From: a virus
DNA length: 34,314 bases
Virus record (IMG/VR): IMGVR_UViG_3300029319_000215
Location: 1-34,314 of that record
Direction: 5' to 3' (one strand)
Part shown: piece by piece, positions 18,551 through 28,919 of the stretch
Layout of the letters: each line of letters starts with the position of its first letter
How positions within the stretch are numbered: position 1 is the stretch's first letter
Made by a program: the position numbers and the translations under genes
The notes under the pieces: generated by a model
Told to the model about the DNA's origin: nothing
The model's database searches: none
The model's input: the letters and a program-made list of their open reading frames with translations, nothing else

Positions 18551-21500
18551 ATGAGTTTTCAGATTAATACCGACCAACAGCGAATAGAAGCTAGCGGAAC
18601 AAAAGCGACGGGAAATTGGATCAATGCCACATACAGCAGGACATCAGCTGGCGTTGGTAACATCGTTTCTATCGCACACGGTATAGTAGGGACAGAAAAA
18701 TTATACATTGACTTTACGAGTGGTGGTGAAGTAGATGGTGAATTTACAGTAACTAAGGTAGATGACGATAATTTAAGTTTTGTAGGATCAGCAAATAGTG
18801 TAATTACTGCGGGTGCGACTCTAGCATACAAAAGAGTAAGATCATTAAGTATTCAAGGAGATGAGTCACTAGAAATATCTGTTGGTCAGGGTGCATTAGA
18901 AAAAGACGCATTATTCATAAACAAAAACGCACAAGAAAACGTCAGAGTTGGTATCAATACTACCGATCCTCAGTTTGAACTAGACGTTGAAGGGCAGATT
19001 AGAACGACTCGTTCTATCATTTCTGATACTGCACAGGTAACAAACCTTGATATTGACACTATCATCAACCCTGCGTTGAATCTTCGTGCTCCAAACCTTG
19101 TTAACTTTGAAGATACAGACGTTACAAGTCCTACTTTTGGAACTACATTCTTTCCACAAGCAGACACACCACCTCTAAGTGACCAGTCCAGAAGGGTTGC
19201 TACCACTGATTTTGTATACCAAGTTGCTACTAATGACACTGGTGGTCGTGTATATGTATCACAAACTATTGGTAATGATGAAAACGATGGTCGTTCAGCT
19301 GCAAGACCAGTTCAAACAGTTAAGAAGGCAGCACAAATTGCTTACGGATTGCAGAAAGCAGTTCCAGATCCAAGTGACGAATACGTAACTATTATTGTAT
19401 CTGGTGGTGAGTATCTAGAAGATAACCCTATATCACTTCCTAGAAACTGTTCACTTGTTGGTGACAACTTAAGAAGAGTTATTCTTAGACCTCAGAACCA
19501 AGATCGTCACATGATCAAGGCGTCTAATGAAACATATATTTTTGGTGTTGTATTCAGAGACGCATTACAGAACTCATCAGACCCACAAAGCACAGTAATT
19601 CATACTTGGAAGTATGCCTTTGTGTTTGACGACAAACAAAGATTATACTACGAACCAGAAATAGCACAGATTCCTGCAGTGCCTGGCGACAAGTATCGTG
19701 GTGATAACATATTTAAGATTACATTTACCAACCACACAGGTGATAATGTAACTCTACAAACTGGATACTTTGTACAAGGTGGATCTTCAGGAACACAGGG
19801 TGTGATTCAGGCAGTCAACTTTACAGGTCCTCAAGCATCACCATACTCTACAGGTGACGTAACTGTTCTTATTACATCAGGTGTTAGTGATGTATTCCAA
19901 GACGCTGAAAAAGTATTCTACGATGCAACATCACTTGCTAATATTATTACTGATATTAATAACCCAAGTGTATCAGATAGATTTGACGTTGCAGATGCTG
20001 AGTCATTAAGACCAGAATTAGAGACAATCTCTAACCAGATTTATCAACACACTGTTGATACAGAAAGAGAAACAGTATCATTTAGAGGCAGTCTTAATTA
20101 TATTGATGTTGCACTTGATAGAATTACAATTACAGGACACGGTTTTGTAACTGGTGATAATGTAGTATACGATAAAGATGAAAATACAAACCCATTGCCA
20201 GGTCTTCTTGATGGCACACGTTATTGGGTAAGAAAGGTAGATGATAATACTATTGAATTGTATGACCTAGAAGCAAATGCTATTGCTGCAACAAGTATAA
20301 CTCAGGGTAAAAAAGATCTTACTGGTGTATCTCCTGACGATAAATTCCATCAGTTGACAACTGGTAATGTGATGCCAGAAGATAATCACATTTATGTTAC
20401 CAATCATCAGTATACAACAGGGGATGGTGTTATCTATCGTGCAGGAAAGATGGGTGCGATAGGTGGTCTTGTTGATGGCACTGCATACTTCGTATATAAA
20501 GAAAGTGATAACTGGTTTAGACTTGCATCATCTGCTGCTAACGCAACACAAAAAGATGCATCTGGTGCTGACGATCCAGTAACATTACCTATAACATCTC
20601 CAGGATTAGGTTTCCAAAGATTTGAATTACAAAACAAGTTGCTATCAATTTCAACTATTGATACCTCAACTAACACTATAGCAACTTATCAAGGTCCTAT
20701 CTTTACTCTTGCTAGTTCTAGTATATCATCTGACTTCCATGATTATGAAGTTGGACAAGAAGTTAACATCTATGGTTTCCAAAACAGTGCAATAAATTTT
20801 GGAACATCAACTAATAGTGCATACACAATTAGTGGTGGATTAATTACAATCCAAATTACTAATGTTGATAACACATTGACAAGTGCCTTCTTTGGTAATA
20901 TGCAAACCCTTGGGCAAGCTGGTGTTACATTCAGTTTTCCTGGTGCTGATGATAGATTTAGTAAGACATATCTTATTGGAAACTGGAGCACAGGATCTGG
21001 AACTCCATCATTACCTGGCAACTCAGATTTAGGTTTAGGATACGCAAGATATAACAGTTCCAATACTACAATTACATTTGTTTTAAAACAAGCAAATATT
21101 GATACTGCTAGTGATGTAACATCATCATCTGGATCTGGCGTTTCTGTTCTTGATAACCTTGCAGATCTTAATGGTAGAAAATATATCACACATCGTATAG
21201 AGCGTGCCGATGGTTACTCACTACAGTTTGTTGTAAGAGCAAACATATCAAATGTTGGAACTTCTATCAACCCAACTGGTAACCAAACTGTTGTTGGTTC
21301 TAATAACTATGTCTTAGCATCTCTACGTAACTCACCATATGGATTTACCAAGATCAATCAGAGTGATAGATTCAGAGATGGTGCTGAAAATATCAAGAGA
21401 AATCAAGAGTTTATTGCAGAGGAGGCAGTTGCATATGTCAAATATTACTATGAATCATCCCTTACTCGTGGTACTGCACTTACTATTGGTGGAACAAATT

Positions 21501-24500
21501 TTGGACAAGTAGCACCAACAGTAGCAAGAGCATTTACATCATTCTCTGTAACTGGTAATAAAGCAGTAATTAAGGTTCAGAAAGGACATAACTTATATCC
21601 TAACTTTAGTCAACACACACCTACCAATGCATCATATACACCTGGCAACGGTAACTTCACAGTAACTGTTAATGGTCATGGATTCCAAGTTGGTGATTTA
21701 ATTAAATTTGATGCGGGTGCAATCGTAATGACTTGTGCCACAGATAGCAACCAGACAAATCATCCATATCCTAGAGGTGGAGACCCTGCATTTGATAGAT
21801 GGTTAAAGATTGATTCTAAAACAACAAATACATTTACTGTTAATGTTGGTGTTTCATCTGATACCTCAACACATGCATTTGTAAGTGCAGGAACTAATTC
21901 TGTTAAGAAAGCACTAACAACTGTAACTATTGCGGGTGCAAGTAACTCATCATTAAATGGAACTTATGGTATTAGCGACATATATGATGATAGAGAATTT
22001 ACCATAGATCTACATGATAGTTCATTAAATGGTCAGACTGGAACTGGTGGAACATTTACAGATCTACAACAACCATTTAGAACTCCAAATAGTCTTCCAG
22101 TAGATAACAAATACGGTGATGTCTCTGAGTTACTATTTGGTAACGCAGATATGATTGCAGATTATGCAGTCAATAAAATGCTTGCTGCAAATCCAAGTTA
22201 TACAATACCTACAGGTAACACTGCATGCTATGATGATGTAAGAGACTTTATACAGAAGTGTGTAGCACATAACCTCAAGTGGGGTGGTAACGACAGAGTA
22301 TATGATCAGGCAAAATTCTATATTGATCCTGGCTTCTCATTAACAAGAGATCGTTATGCAGAAGTATTTGGATATGCAAAAGATGCTTGTATTTTAGCAG
22401 GAAGAAATCTACCTCTATACAGAAATCCTTACGCTACAAAATTACAGTATTATCATAATGCAACTTTAGATGTAGGTGCAGGAACAGTTCGTCGTGACGC
22501 TGCAACTCTAATACAGAAGAACTTAAATCTAATTGCATTTGAATCAGTTCAAAGATACAACATTGATAACCCATCACACAATGTGCCTGGTGGAAATCAG
22601 AACTGTATTGATGACGTATTAGATCTATTAAGAACTGTTGTATACAACCTAGCATACGGTGGTAACGAACAAGTTTATGATGCTGCTGCCTTATATACAT
22701 CATCCACATTCCTAGACGGGGAAGAGACAGAATCCCGTGCAGTATTCCAGATAGCAAAGACACTTGCTAGAACAGTTGCTATTAGTGACAGCATTGGAAC
22801 TATAGAGGGTAATCATGGATTTACTCAGGTTCTTGATAATAACAATAAAGGAACTACAGTAGAGCAAGGAATTATTGATGACTTCTTCACAATCGTTGAT
22901 ACTGCGATTGCCAACGATAACATGGCACATGCCACTAGAACGGTTGCAACCAATCCTTCCTGTGCAAACGTTATCTCAGCAATAGAAACCTTCTTTAACA
23001 CAGTTACAACAGCGATAGGAAGCGGTTCTACACCTGGCAACGTTAACATTACAAGAACATCTTCATCTGGCGATCAGCAGTGTATTGATGACACAATGAA
23101 GATTCTTAGAGCATTCCAATATGATCTAAGATATGGTGGTAACCAGAAGACTGTAGAAGCAGCAAACTTATACATTTCTGGTGCTAGTGGAGTTCAGCAC
23201 GTTGCAACTGAGGTCACATATACTCGTGCAATATTTGCTGCAGCAAAAGAATTAGCAATAGATGCAATAAGAAATAATTTAGAGCAAGGTCAATTCTCAC
23301 AAATATTACCAGAGGGAAATGGTTCTATTACTGTAGATTCATCTGCACCTGAGTGTGCTAACGTCGTATCCGCATTAGTTACAAACTGGGGTATTCTAGA
23401 CAACGTATTGTCTAGCGGTAATGCATACAGTGGAACAGTAACAAATCCTGATCCTCTAATTACAGAACAAGATGCACAAAAATATAGTTTCCCACTTGTA
23501 AATACATTCCTAGATCTTCCAGTTATTGAAGCATCACCTTACATTCAGAACTCTTCACTTATATCGTTCCTTGGTGGTTCTGGTTGTGAAATTGATGGTG
23601 CTAAAGTTGCTACACCTAACGTTCCTAGACCTGGCTTAAAACAGAATGCACAAGGTGCTACTGTTGCACAGTTTGACCCACAGGGTAAATCAATGGTTGC
23701 AAACGCATTCACCATTATATGTTTTGGTGGAACTGCGTACAACGTAAGTAATGATGGTTATACACAGTTAGTGTCTGTGTTTGCTATCTTCTGTCAGGAC
23801 GGTATCTTAACACAGTCTGGTGGATATGCTTCTGTAACCAACTCTGCATCCAACTTCGGAACATATTCTCTTCGTGCAACTGGATTCAGAGCAGAAGCAT
23901 ATTCATTTGATGTTGGTGTTATTGATTCTATTACAGATGACGTTGATGGCAATGGAGTTGCAACAGGTAGACAAGTTGTACAGGTATCTGGAACAACTCT
24001 AACAGGTATTCCTGTTGAAGATTATATTATCAAAATTGATGGATATACACCTACTGACCCTGCTGTTGAGCACATTATTCTAGAGACAGAACTTGTTTCT
24101 GGTGCACCTGGCACACAGATTGTCGCTAAGATTACAACAAACCGTTCGATGGATTACTCTGATGGTAGTAATCGTTATCAGTCAAATGCTGATCCTAGTT
24201 TTGCTGCAGGAAGTTTACCACTAAGTAATCTTGTTAATGCAACAATTAGATTCCATAGACCATCTGTTACTAACTCCTCATCTCATACTTGGGAATATGC
24301 AGGATCAGGTAACACTTACGCTGCGTTACCACAAAACGGTGGTGTTGGGCAAGGATCAGCATTTGAAGCAGCAGAAGAAAAATTTGGACAGGTTTATACA
24401 TCAGGAACTAACGAGTTTGGTGACTTTAAAGTTGGTAACTTTGTTACAATCTTCAACAGAACTGGTGCTATTAGTTTCGTTGGAACTGTTAGTATCTCTG

Positions 24501-27500
24501 AACTATCATCTATTAAGATTGTTGGTGGTGACATCACAATTACAGGATTCTCATCTGATGATAACTTAGGTGGAACATTTGCATCTGATAGTTTACTACC
24601 TACACAGGCATCTGTTAGAGATTATATTTCAAACAACTTAGGACCTTACCTCAACCAACCATACTCTACAAACGCAGTTCCATCTGCACTTGTTCAGTTA
24701 ACATCATCTGGTAAGATTAACATTGACCAGATCCCTGCTCTACGTCCATTCAATATTACATCTGTTGCATCTACAGCAGAAAGACTTGCTATTGAGGATG
24801 CTAATGCGGGTGACATTGCAATTGAAACAACAGCAACAACATTTGATGTTCCAAATGCATCATTCAATTTATCTAATGATAATATTACAATTGCATCTCA
24901 TGGTGTTAATACTGGAGACTTACTAACATATACACAAGGTTCCAGTCCTGTTGGTGGATTGTCAACTAACGTCAATTACTATGCTATTAAAGTAGATGAC
25001 AATACAATTCAACTTGCAACTACAGAATCAAATGCTAATAGTGGAAATCAAATTGATTTGACTACTGGTGGTGCAGGAACCCATACACTTAAGACTCAAG
25101 GTGTTGCAATATCCTACATCCTTGAAAATGATCTTGAGAGTCAGTTCCTAGCATTCCAACCTAATAGTGCAGTTCAGTTTACTAATGGAAACATTATTGT
25201 TGGTAGTTCTACAACTGCTCGTGGTGTTGTAACCAATTACAATGATGGTCAAATATTTAACTTTGTTATCAGCACAGCTGGAAGTGGATACACTGGTGAT
25301 TTCCCTCTAACAATATCTGCACCTGGTGGATCTGGTGTGCAAGCAGCTGCTACAGCAAACGTTGTTAATGGTGCAGTAACTAAAGTTACTATTACTAATC
25401 CTGGTTCTGGATACTTTACACAACCCACAATACAAGTTCAAACCTCTCCTAGTGGTGCTTCTAATAATGCAGTCATTGCTGCACAAATAGAGGCACGTGT
25501 CAGTATTGATATTGCAAATAATATTAAGTTTGATGCGGGTGACTTTATACTTGATCAAGCAAATGCAAACGAAGGCACAGGAACATACAGTCAAAGTGGC
25601 ACTACCATTACTATCACTGAAAACTCACATGGTTTATCTAACGCTGCTCTAGTATACATTGACTTTACAAGTGGTGGTGCATCTGATGGATTCTATACCA
25701 TCTCACTAATAAATGGTAATCAATATTCTGTAACCTCTGCATCTAGTGGAACCAATAGTGGTAACATGGCAAGGAAGAGAATTATTGACCTTACCAGAGT
25801 TATTAACACATCTGCAACAAACGCTGCAAACTGGACACAGTTAACATCAACAAACATTGATGCTTCTAACATTGTTGCGGGTATTGTTGACCCAGAAAGA
25901 TTAGCGGGTAAAGGTGCTGCAAACTCATTCTCATTCTTACGTGGTGATTCATCATGGGAGTATGCATTACAATCAATTAGACCTACTACACAAGATGCAA
26001 TAGTTATTGGTGGTTCTTTATCAGATAGTAGTTACATTGACAGTATTACAATTACTAATGGTGGAACAGGATATACAAATGGAACTTACCAGAACATTCC
26101 AATGGGCGGTGGTAATGTTTCTATTAGTAGTGATAATGTTGCTCGTGCAACATATATTGTATCTGGTGGAACTATTACATCTGCTACTGTTACTGACGCA
26201 GGAACAGGATATACAGGAGACTTCTCTGTAACCATACCTAGCGAACTTGGTGGTGGTTCTGGTGCAATACTTGCTGCAGTTAAGGGAACAATTAACCGTT
26301 CATTTGGTAATATCGAAATTGATATTAGAAAGGGTAATTCTTTAACATCTAGTGCATTTGTTTATGGTAACTACGGTGTCTTCAGATTTAGAAAAGATGT
26401 TACTAACCAAGCACTTGGTAACCAGACAGAAGGTGGATTTGTCATTGACAATGCAGGAACTGTTTCTATTGATCAAGGTCCTGGCTCTGAACTTAATGCT
26501 GACAGACTAGATGGTAACCAAGGTTCATTCTATCAAGATGCGGGTAACTTAACTCAAGGAACATTAGATCCTGCAAGACTTCTAAACACCACATATGCGA
26601 TATCTATATCAGGTACTGCTGACACTGCAAACTTAGTATTTAACGAGACTGCATCTCTTACATCTAACCCATCTCCTGCACAGGCAGGAAACGGTGTTGG
26701 TGCTGCACTTAGAAATAACAGTGCTGATGGTCTTAATGATGGTGGAACTACACACGGTGTAGTAACCTACAGAAGACAAGCAACTGGTAATGCTTCTACT
26801 CAATTAGGATTTACAGATAACAATAATCTATACATCAGAGGAAACAGTGGTAACGCTGCAGTTTACTCTAACTGGTTCAAGATCTGGTCTGCATCTAACG
26901 ATGGTGCAGGAAGTGGATTGGATGCTGACGTCATGGACGGAAAGCAAGGTCTATGGTATCAGACAGGTTATAACATAGGTGACACACGTGGTGGAATCAA
27001 TGCACCTATTGGTGACATGTTCTTACCAGAAGTTCTTGGTCAAGACAAGATGGTCTTTGAGAACTTCTACGTTAATGACACAGGTAATAAATTTACACTA
27101 TACATTCCAGACTTCCATTGTAATAGTGGTGTTGGTGGTAACATCAACAATGGTGGAACATACACTATCTACTCTGATGTAGGTGCAACTAATAACATTG
27201 GTTCTATCGTAGTTGATAGTTCTGGTGGTGTTCAAGAAAAGACACACACAACTGGTGAGATATATTCATTAGTTACTGGAACAATATCATTTGTAGGTGC
27301 AAATACAAATGCAAACATTTACATCTTCGGACCTAATCCTGGCACAAAATGGACTGTATCTTCATCAAACAAAGTTTCTGGTGGATCTACACAAATATTT
27401 GGATTACGTGATAATGCAAATGGTGCTAAATTACAGATTGGTAAAGCATCAGTATCTACAACACCAACAATAGACTTTAGATCATCTGGTCAAGCACCAA

Positions 27501-28918
27501 ATTATGACGTTCAAATGATTGTCTCTGGTGGTAATGGAACAGATGGTAATGGAACAATCAGATTCAACGCATCAGACTTTACTTTCAATGGTAACACTGT
27601 ATGGCATAGTGGTAACGATGGTTCAACATCTCAGCTAGACGCTCATTACTTAGATGGTTATGTTCAGTCAACATCTGCTACAGGTAATACAATCGCACGT
27701 AGAGATGGATCAGGACACTTAACAGTTAATGACTTAACAGCTGATCAAGGTATTTTCTCAAACAACGGTGCAGGAACATTAAGTCTTGCAGATGGTAATG
27801 GTATTACTCTTGGTAAGTCTACAACTAACACATTAGCATTAAAGGGTAAAGGATCATCCTCTGTTGGTTACGTTAAATTTGGTAATGATAGCAATGCCTT
27901 TGGTTGGAATGGCACACATCTATCCTACAACAACGTATACTTCCGTAGTGGTTATATCGGTATTGGAGAAAGCAATCCTGGTGCACCATTAGAAATTAAG
28001 AGAGATGGAACTGCACTAAACTTATGGGCAGAGTTTACAACAGGTGGAACTAATGATGGTCGTATACAGTTTGGAACCAGTGGCGGTTCTCCACAAATTA
28101 CCTTTGACGATATCGCTAATGATGTTGGATGGGCAATAGGTGTTGATGATGCTAACGTATCATGGTTCTGTATTAAGGGATTCGCAACACCTGGTTCTGT
28201 TGGTTACTTAGCAACTCAAGGTTCTACTGGATCTTGTAACTTAGCAATCTATCAACCTACTGGTAGATGGTTTATCAACAAAGCGGGTTCTACAGGATCT
28301 GGTTCTAGAATAAACGTTGGTGGAACTATTGAAACTGACAGTCAACTTAAATCTACAGTTGCAACTGGAACCGCACCATTGGCAGTAACATCAACTACTA
28401 AAGTTACTAACCTTAACGCAGACTTACTTGATGGTTATACTGCATTGGGTCTTCCATACTTAGGTGGTAGTGTTAACGTTTGGATCTCTGATGATGGTGG
28501 TCAGGAGAGATTCTACTTCTCTAATAATTCTCATACATACTTTAGAACTGGTTCTGATTTCTTCTTTAGGAATAATGGTAACAGTGGTATAGGTTCACTT
28601 AATGATAATGGTTGTTGGACAATTTATAGTGGTAGTGATCAAACTCAGTCAACATACGGTATAGAAGTTAGACAATTAAATGGTCTTAACTTGAATGCAT
28701 CTGAAGGTCTATCATCTGGTCAGAAGTCAACAGTATTAAGAGCTGGTGGAGACAAACAGTGGATTGATAGTTACGGTGTATTCAAGAGAAATAGACAGAC
28801 TGTTGCAGAAAATATTACGGTTGCATCTACTGACAACTGTATGACCGCTGGTCCTATCACTATAAATAATGGAACAACGATAACAATAGCAGACGGTGGT
28901 TCTTGGAGCGTAGTTTAA
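18551..28918 (+). CDS. Giant mosaic tail fibre protein (3455 aa)
   Basis: At 10.4 kb this is the largest gene here. Residues 1-90 form a GHGL-like module (IAHGIVGTEKLYIDFTSGG); a VRVGINTTDPQFELDVEG fibre motif follows at about 130-150. Residues about 233-360 are a beta-helix opening (YVSQTIGNDENDGRSAARP, IIVSGGEYLEDNP, LVGDNLRR). From about 941 to 1620 the sequence turns alpha-helical (NIKRNQEFIAEEAVAYVKYY) with repeated C-x-DD...YNL-x-YGGN motifs. Residues about 1673-1785 form another beta-helix piece (FLGGSGCEIDGAKV, then NDGYTQLVSVFAIFCQDGIL). A QVYTSGTNEFGDFKVGNFV motif, more GHGL and G-x-G-Y modules and four LNAD-x-LDG repeats (26488-28440) lead to the C-terminus, which includes a second GIGESNPGAPLEIKRDG motif. 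No autoprotease motif was noticed. Probably the long tail fibre or its main shaft. Confidence 0.75.
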   Translation: MSFQINTDQQRIEASGTKATGNWINATYSRTSAGVGNIVSIAHGIVGTEKLYIDFTSGGEVDGEFTVTKVDDDNLSFVGSANSVITAGATLAYKRVRSLSIQGDESLEISVGQGALEKDALFINKNAQENVRVGINTTDPQFELDVEGQIRTTRSIISDTAQVTNLDIDTIINPALNLRAPNLVNFEDTDVTSPTFGTTFFPQADTPPLSDQSRRVATTDFVYQVATNDTGGRVYVSQTIGNDENDGRSAARPVQTVKKAAQIAYGLQKAVPDPSDEYVTIIVSGGEYLEDNPISLPRNCSLVGDNLRRVILRPQNQDRHMIKASNETYIFGVVFRDALQNSSDPQSTVIHTWKYAFVFDDKQRLYYEPEIAQIPAVPGDKYRGDNIFKITFTNHTGDNVTLQTGYFVQGGSSGTQGVIQAVNFTGPQASPYSTGDVTVLITSGVSDVFQDAEKVFYDATSLANIITDINNPSVSDRFDVADAESLRPELETISNQIYQHTVDTERETVSFRGSLNYIDVALDRITITGHGFVTGDNVVYDKDENTNPLPGLLDGTRYWVRKVDDNTIELYDLEANAIAATSITQGKKDLTGVSPDDKFHQLTTGNVMPEDNHIYVTNHQYTTGDGVIYRAGKMGAIGGLVDGTAYFVYKESDNWFRLASSAANATQKDASGADDPVTLPITSPGLGFQRFELQNKLLSISTIDTSTNTIATYQGPIFTLASSSISSDFHDYEVGQEVNIYGFQNSAINFGTSTNSAYTISGGLITIQITNVDNTLTSAFFGNMQTLGQAGVTFSFPGADDRFSKTYLIGNWSTGSGTPSLPGNSDLGLGYARYNSSNTTITFVLKQANIDTASDVTSSSGSGVSVLDNLADLNGRKYITHRIERADGYSLQFVVRANISNVGTSINPTGNQTVVGSNNYVLASLRNSPYGFTKINQSDRFRDGAENIKRNQEFIAEEAVAYVKYYYESSLTRGTALTIGGTNFGQVAPTVARAFTSFSVTGNKAVIKVQKGHNLYPNFSQHTPTNASYTPGNGNFTVTVNGHGFQVGDLIKFDAGAIVMTCATDSNQTNHPYPRGGDPAFDRWLKIDSKTTNTFTVNVGVSSDTSTHAFVSAGTNSVKKALTTVTIAGASNSSLNGTYGISDIYDDREFTIDLHDSSLNGQTGTGGTFTDLQQPFRTPNSLPVDNKYGDVSELLFGNADMIADYAVNKMLAANPSYTIPTGNTACYDDVRDFIQKCVAHNLKWGGNDRVYDQAKFYIDPGFSLTRDRYAEVFGYAKDACILAGRNLPLYRNPYATKLQYYHNATLDVGAGTVRRDAATLIQKNLNLIAFESVQRYNIDNPSHNVPGGNQNCIDDVLDLLRTVVYNLAYGGNEQVYDAAALYTSSTFLDGEETESRAVFQIAKTLARTVAISDSIGTIEGNHGFTQVLDNNNKGTTVEQGIIDDFFTIVDTAIANDNMAHATRTVATNPSCANVISAIETFFNTVTTAIGSGSTPGNVNITRTSSSGDQQCIDDTMKILRAFQYDLRYGGNQKTVEAANLYISGASGVQHVATEVTYTRAIFAAAKELAIDAIRNNLEQGQFSQILPEGNGSITVDSSAPECANVVSALVTNWGILDNVLSSGNAYSGTVTNPDPLITEQDAQKYSFPLVNTFLDLPVIEASPYIQNSSLISFLGGSGCEIDGAKVATPNVPRPGLKQNAQGATVAQFDPQGKSMVANAFTIICFGGTAYNVSNDGYTQLVSVFAIFCQDGILTQSGGYASVTNSASNFGTYSLRATGFRAEAYSFDVGVIDSITDDVDGNGVATGRQVVQVSGTTLTGIPVEDYIIKIDGYTPTDPAVEHIILETELVSGAPGTQIVAKITTNRSMDYSDGSNRYQSNADPSFAAGSLPLSNLVNATIRFHRPSVTNSSSHTWEYAGSGNTYAALPQNGGVGQGSAFEAAEEKFGQVYTSGTNEFGDFKVGNFVTIFNRTGAISFVGTVSISELSSIKIVGGDITITGFSSDDNLGGTFASDSLLPTQASVRDYISNNLGPYLNQPYSTNAVPSALVQLTSSGKINIDQIPALRPFNITSVASTAERLAIEDANAGDIAIETTATTFDVPNASFNLSNDNITIASHGVNTGDLLTYTQGSSPVGGLSTNVNYYAIKVDDNTIQLATTESNANSGNQIDLTTGGAGTHTLKTQGVAISYILENDLESQFLAFQPNSAVQFTNGNIIVGSSTTARGVVTNYNDGQIFNFVISTAGSGYTGDFPLTISAPGGSGVQAAATANVVNGAVTKVTITNPGSGYFTQPTIQVQTSPSGASNNAVIAAQIEARVSIDIANNIKFDAGDFILDQANANEGTGTYSQSGTTITITENSHGLSNAALVYIDFTSGGASDGFYTISLINGNQYSVTSASSGTNSGNMARKRIIDLTRVINTSATNAANWTQLTSTNIDASNIVAGIVDPERLAGKGAANSFSFLRGDSSWEYALQSIRPTTQDAIVIGGSLSDSSYIDSITITNGGTGYTNGTYQNIPMGGGNVSISSDNVARATYIVSGGTITSATVTDAGTGYTGDFSVTIPSELGGGSGAILAAVKGTINRSFGNIEIDIRKGNSLTSSAFVYGNYGVFRFRKDVTNQALGNQTEGGFVIDNAGTVSIDQGPGSELNADRLDGNQGSFYQDAGNLTQGTLDPARLLNTTYAISISGTADTANLVFNETASLTSNPSPAQAGNGVGAALRNNSADGLNDGGTTHGVVTYRRQATGNASTQLGFTDNNNLYIRGNSGNAAVYSNWFKIWSASNDGAGSGLDADVMDGKQGLWYQTGYNIGDTRGGINAPIGDMFLPEVLGQDKMVFENFYVNDTGNKFTLYIPDFHCNSGVGGNINNGGTYTIYSDVGATNNIGSIVVDSSGGVQEKTHTTGEIYSLVTGTISFVGANTNANIYIFGPNPGTKWTVSSSNKVSGGSTQIFGLRDNANGAKLQIGKASVSTTPTIDFRSSGQAPNYDVQMIVSGGNGTDGNGTIRFNASDFTFNGNTVWHSGNDGSTSQLDAHYLDGYVQSTSATGNTIARRDGSGHLTVNDLTADQGIFSNNGAGTLSLADGNGITLGKSTTNTLALKGKGSSSVGYVKFGNDSNAFGWNGTHLSYNNVYFRSGYIGIGESNPGAPLEIKRDGTALNLWAEFTTGGTNDGRIQFGTSGGSPQITFDDIANDVGWAIGVDDANVSWFCIKGFATPGSVGYLATQGSTGSCNLAIYQPTGRWFINKAGSTGSGSRINVGGTIETDSQLKSTVATGTAPLAVTSTTKVTNLNADLLDGYTALGLPYLGGSVNVWISDDGGQERFYFSNNSHTYFRTGSDFFFRNNGNSGIGSLNDNGCWTIYSGSDQTQSTYGIEVRQLNGLNLNASEGLSSGQKSTVLRAGGDKQWIDSYGVFKRNRQTVAENITVASTDNCMTAGPITINNGTTITIADGGSWSVV
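22140..23420 (+). repeat. Alpha-helical C-x-DD / YGGN repeats inside the 3455-aa fibre
   Basis: Three units carry C-x-DD followed about 20 residues later by a (Y/W)GGN motif and an AxxY: CYDDVRDFI (Cys about 1226, KWGGNDRVYDQAKFYI), CIDDVLDLL (Cys about 1352, AYGGNEQVYDAAALY) and CIDDTMKIL (Cys about 1511, RYGGNQKTVEAANLYI). Two half-units read P-x-CANV-x-SA (Cys about 1471 and 1602). Spacing between equivalent cysteines is 126-159 residues. Confidence 0.75.
26488..28440 (+). repeat. Four (L)NAD-x-LDG fibre repeats near the C-terminus of the 3455-aa fibre
   Basis: LNADRLDGNQGSFYQ (26488), LDADVMDGKQGLWYQ (26918), LDAHYLDGY (27634) and LNADLLDGY (28412) are copies of a motif common in trimeric phage tail fibres. 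They mark the distal shaft. Confidence 0.7.
28861..28868 (+). promoter_or_regulatory. T4 late promoter, exact consensus TATAAATA
   Basis: TATAAATA is an exact match to the T4 late consensus. It lies inside the last codons of the giant fibre gene, 52 bases before the ATG at 28920, where the adhesin cassette begins. A start a few bases downstream gives a leader of about 45 bases that contains GGAG (28905-28908). The coding frame also needs an Ile-Asn-Asn here, so chance is possible. Confidence 0.5.
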
Positions 28919-28919
28919 A

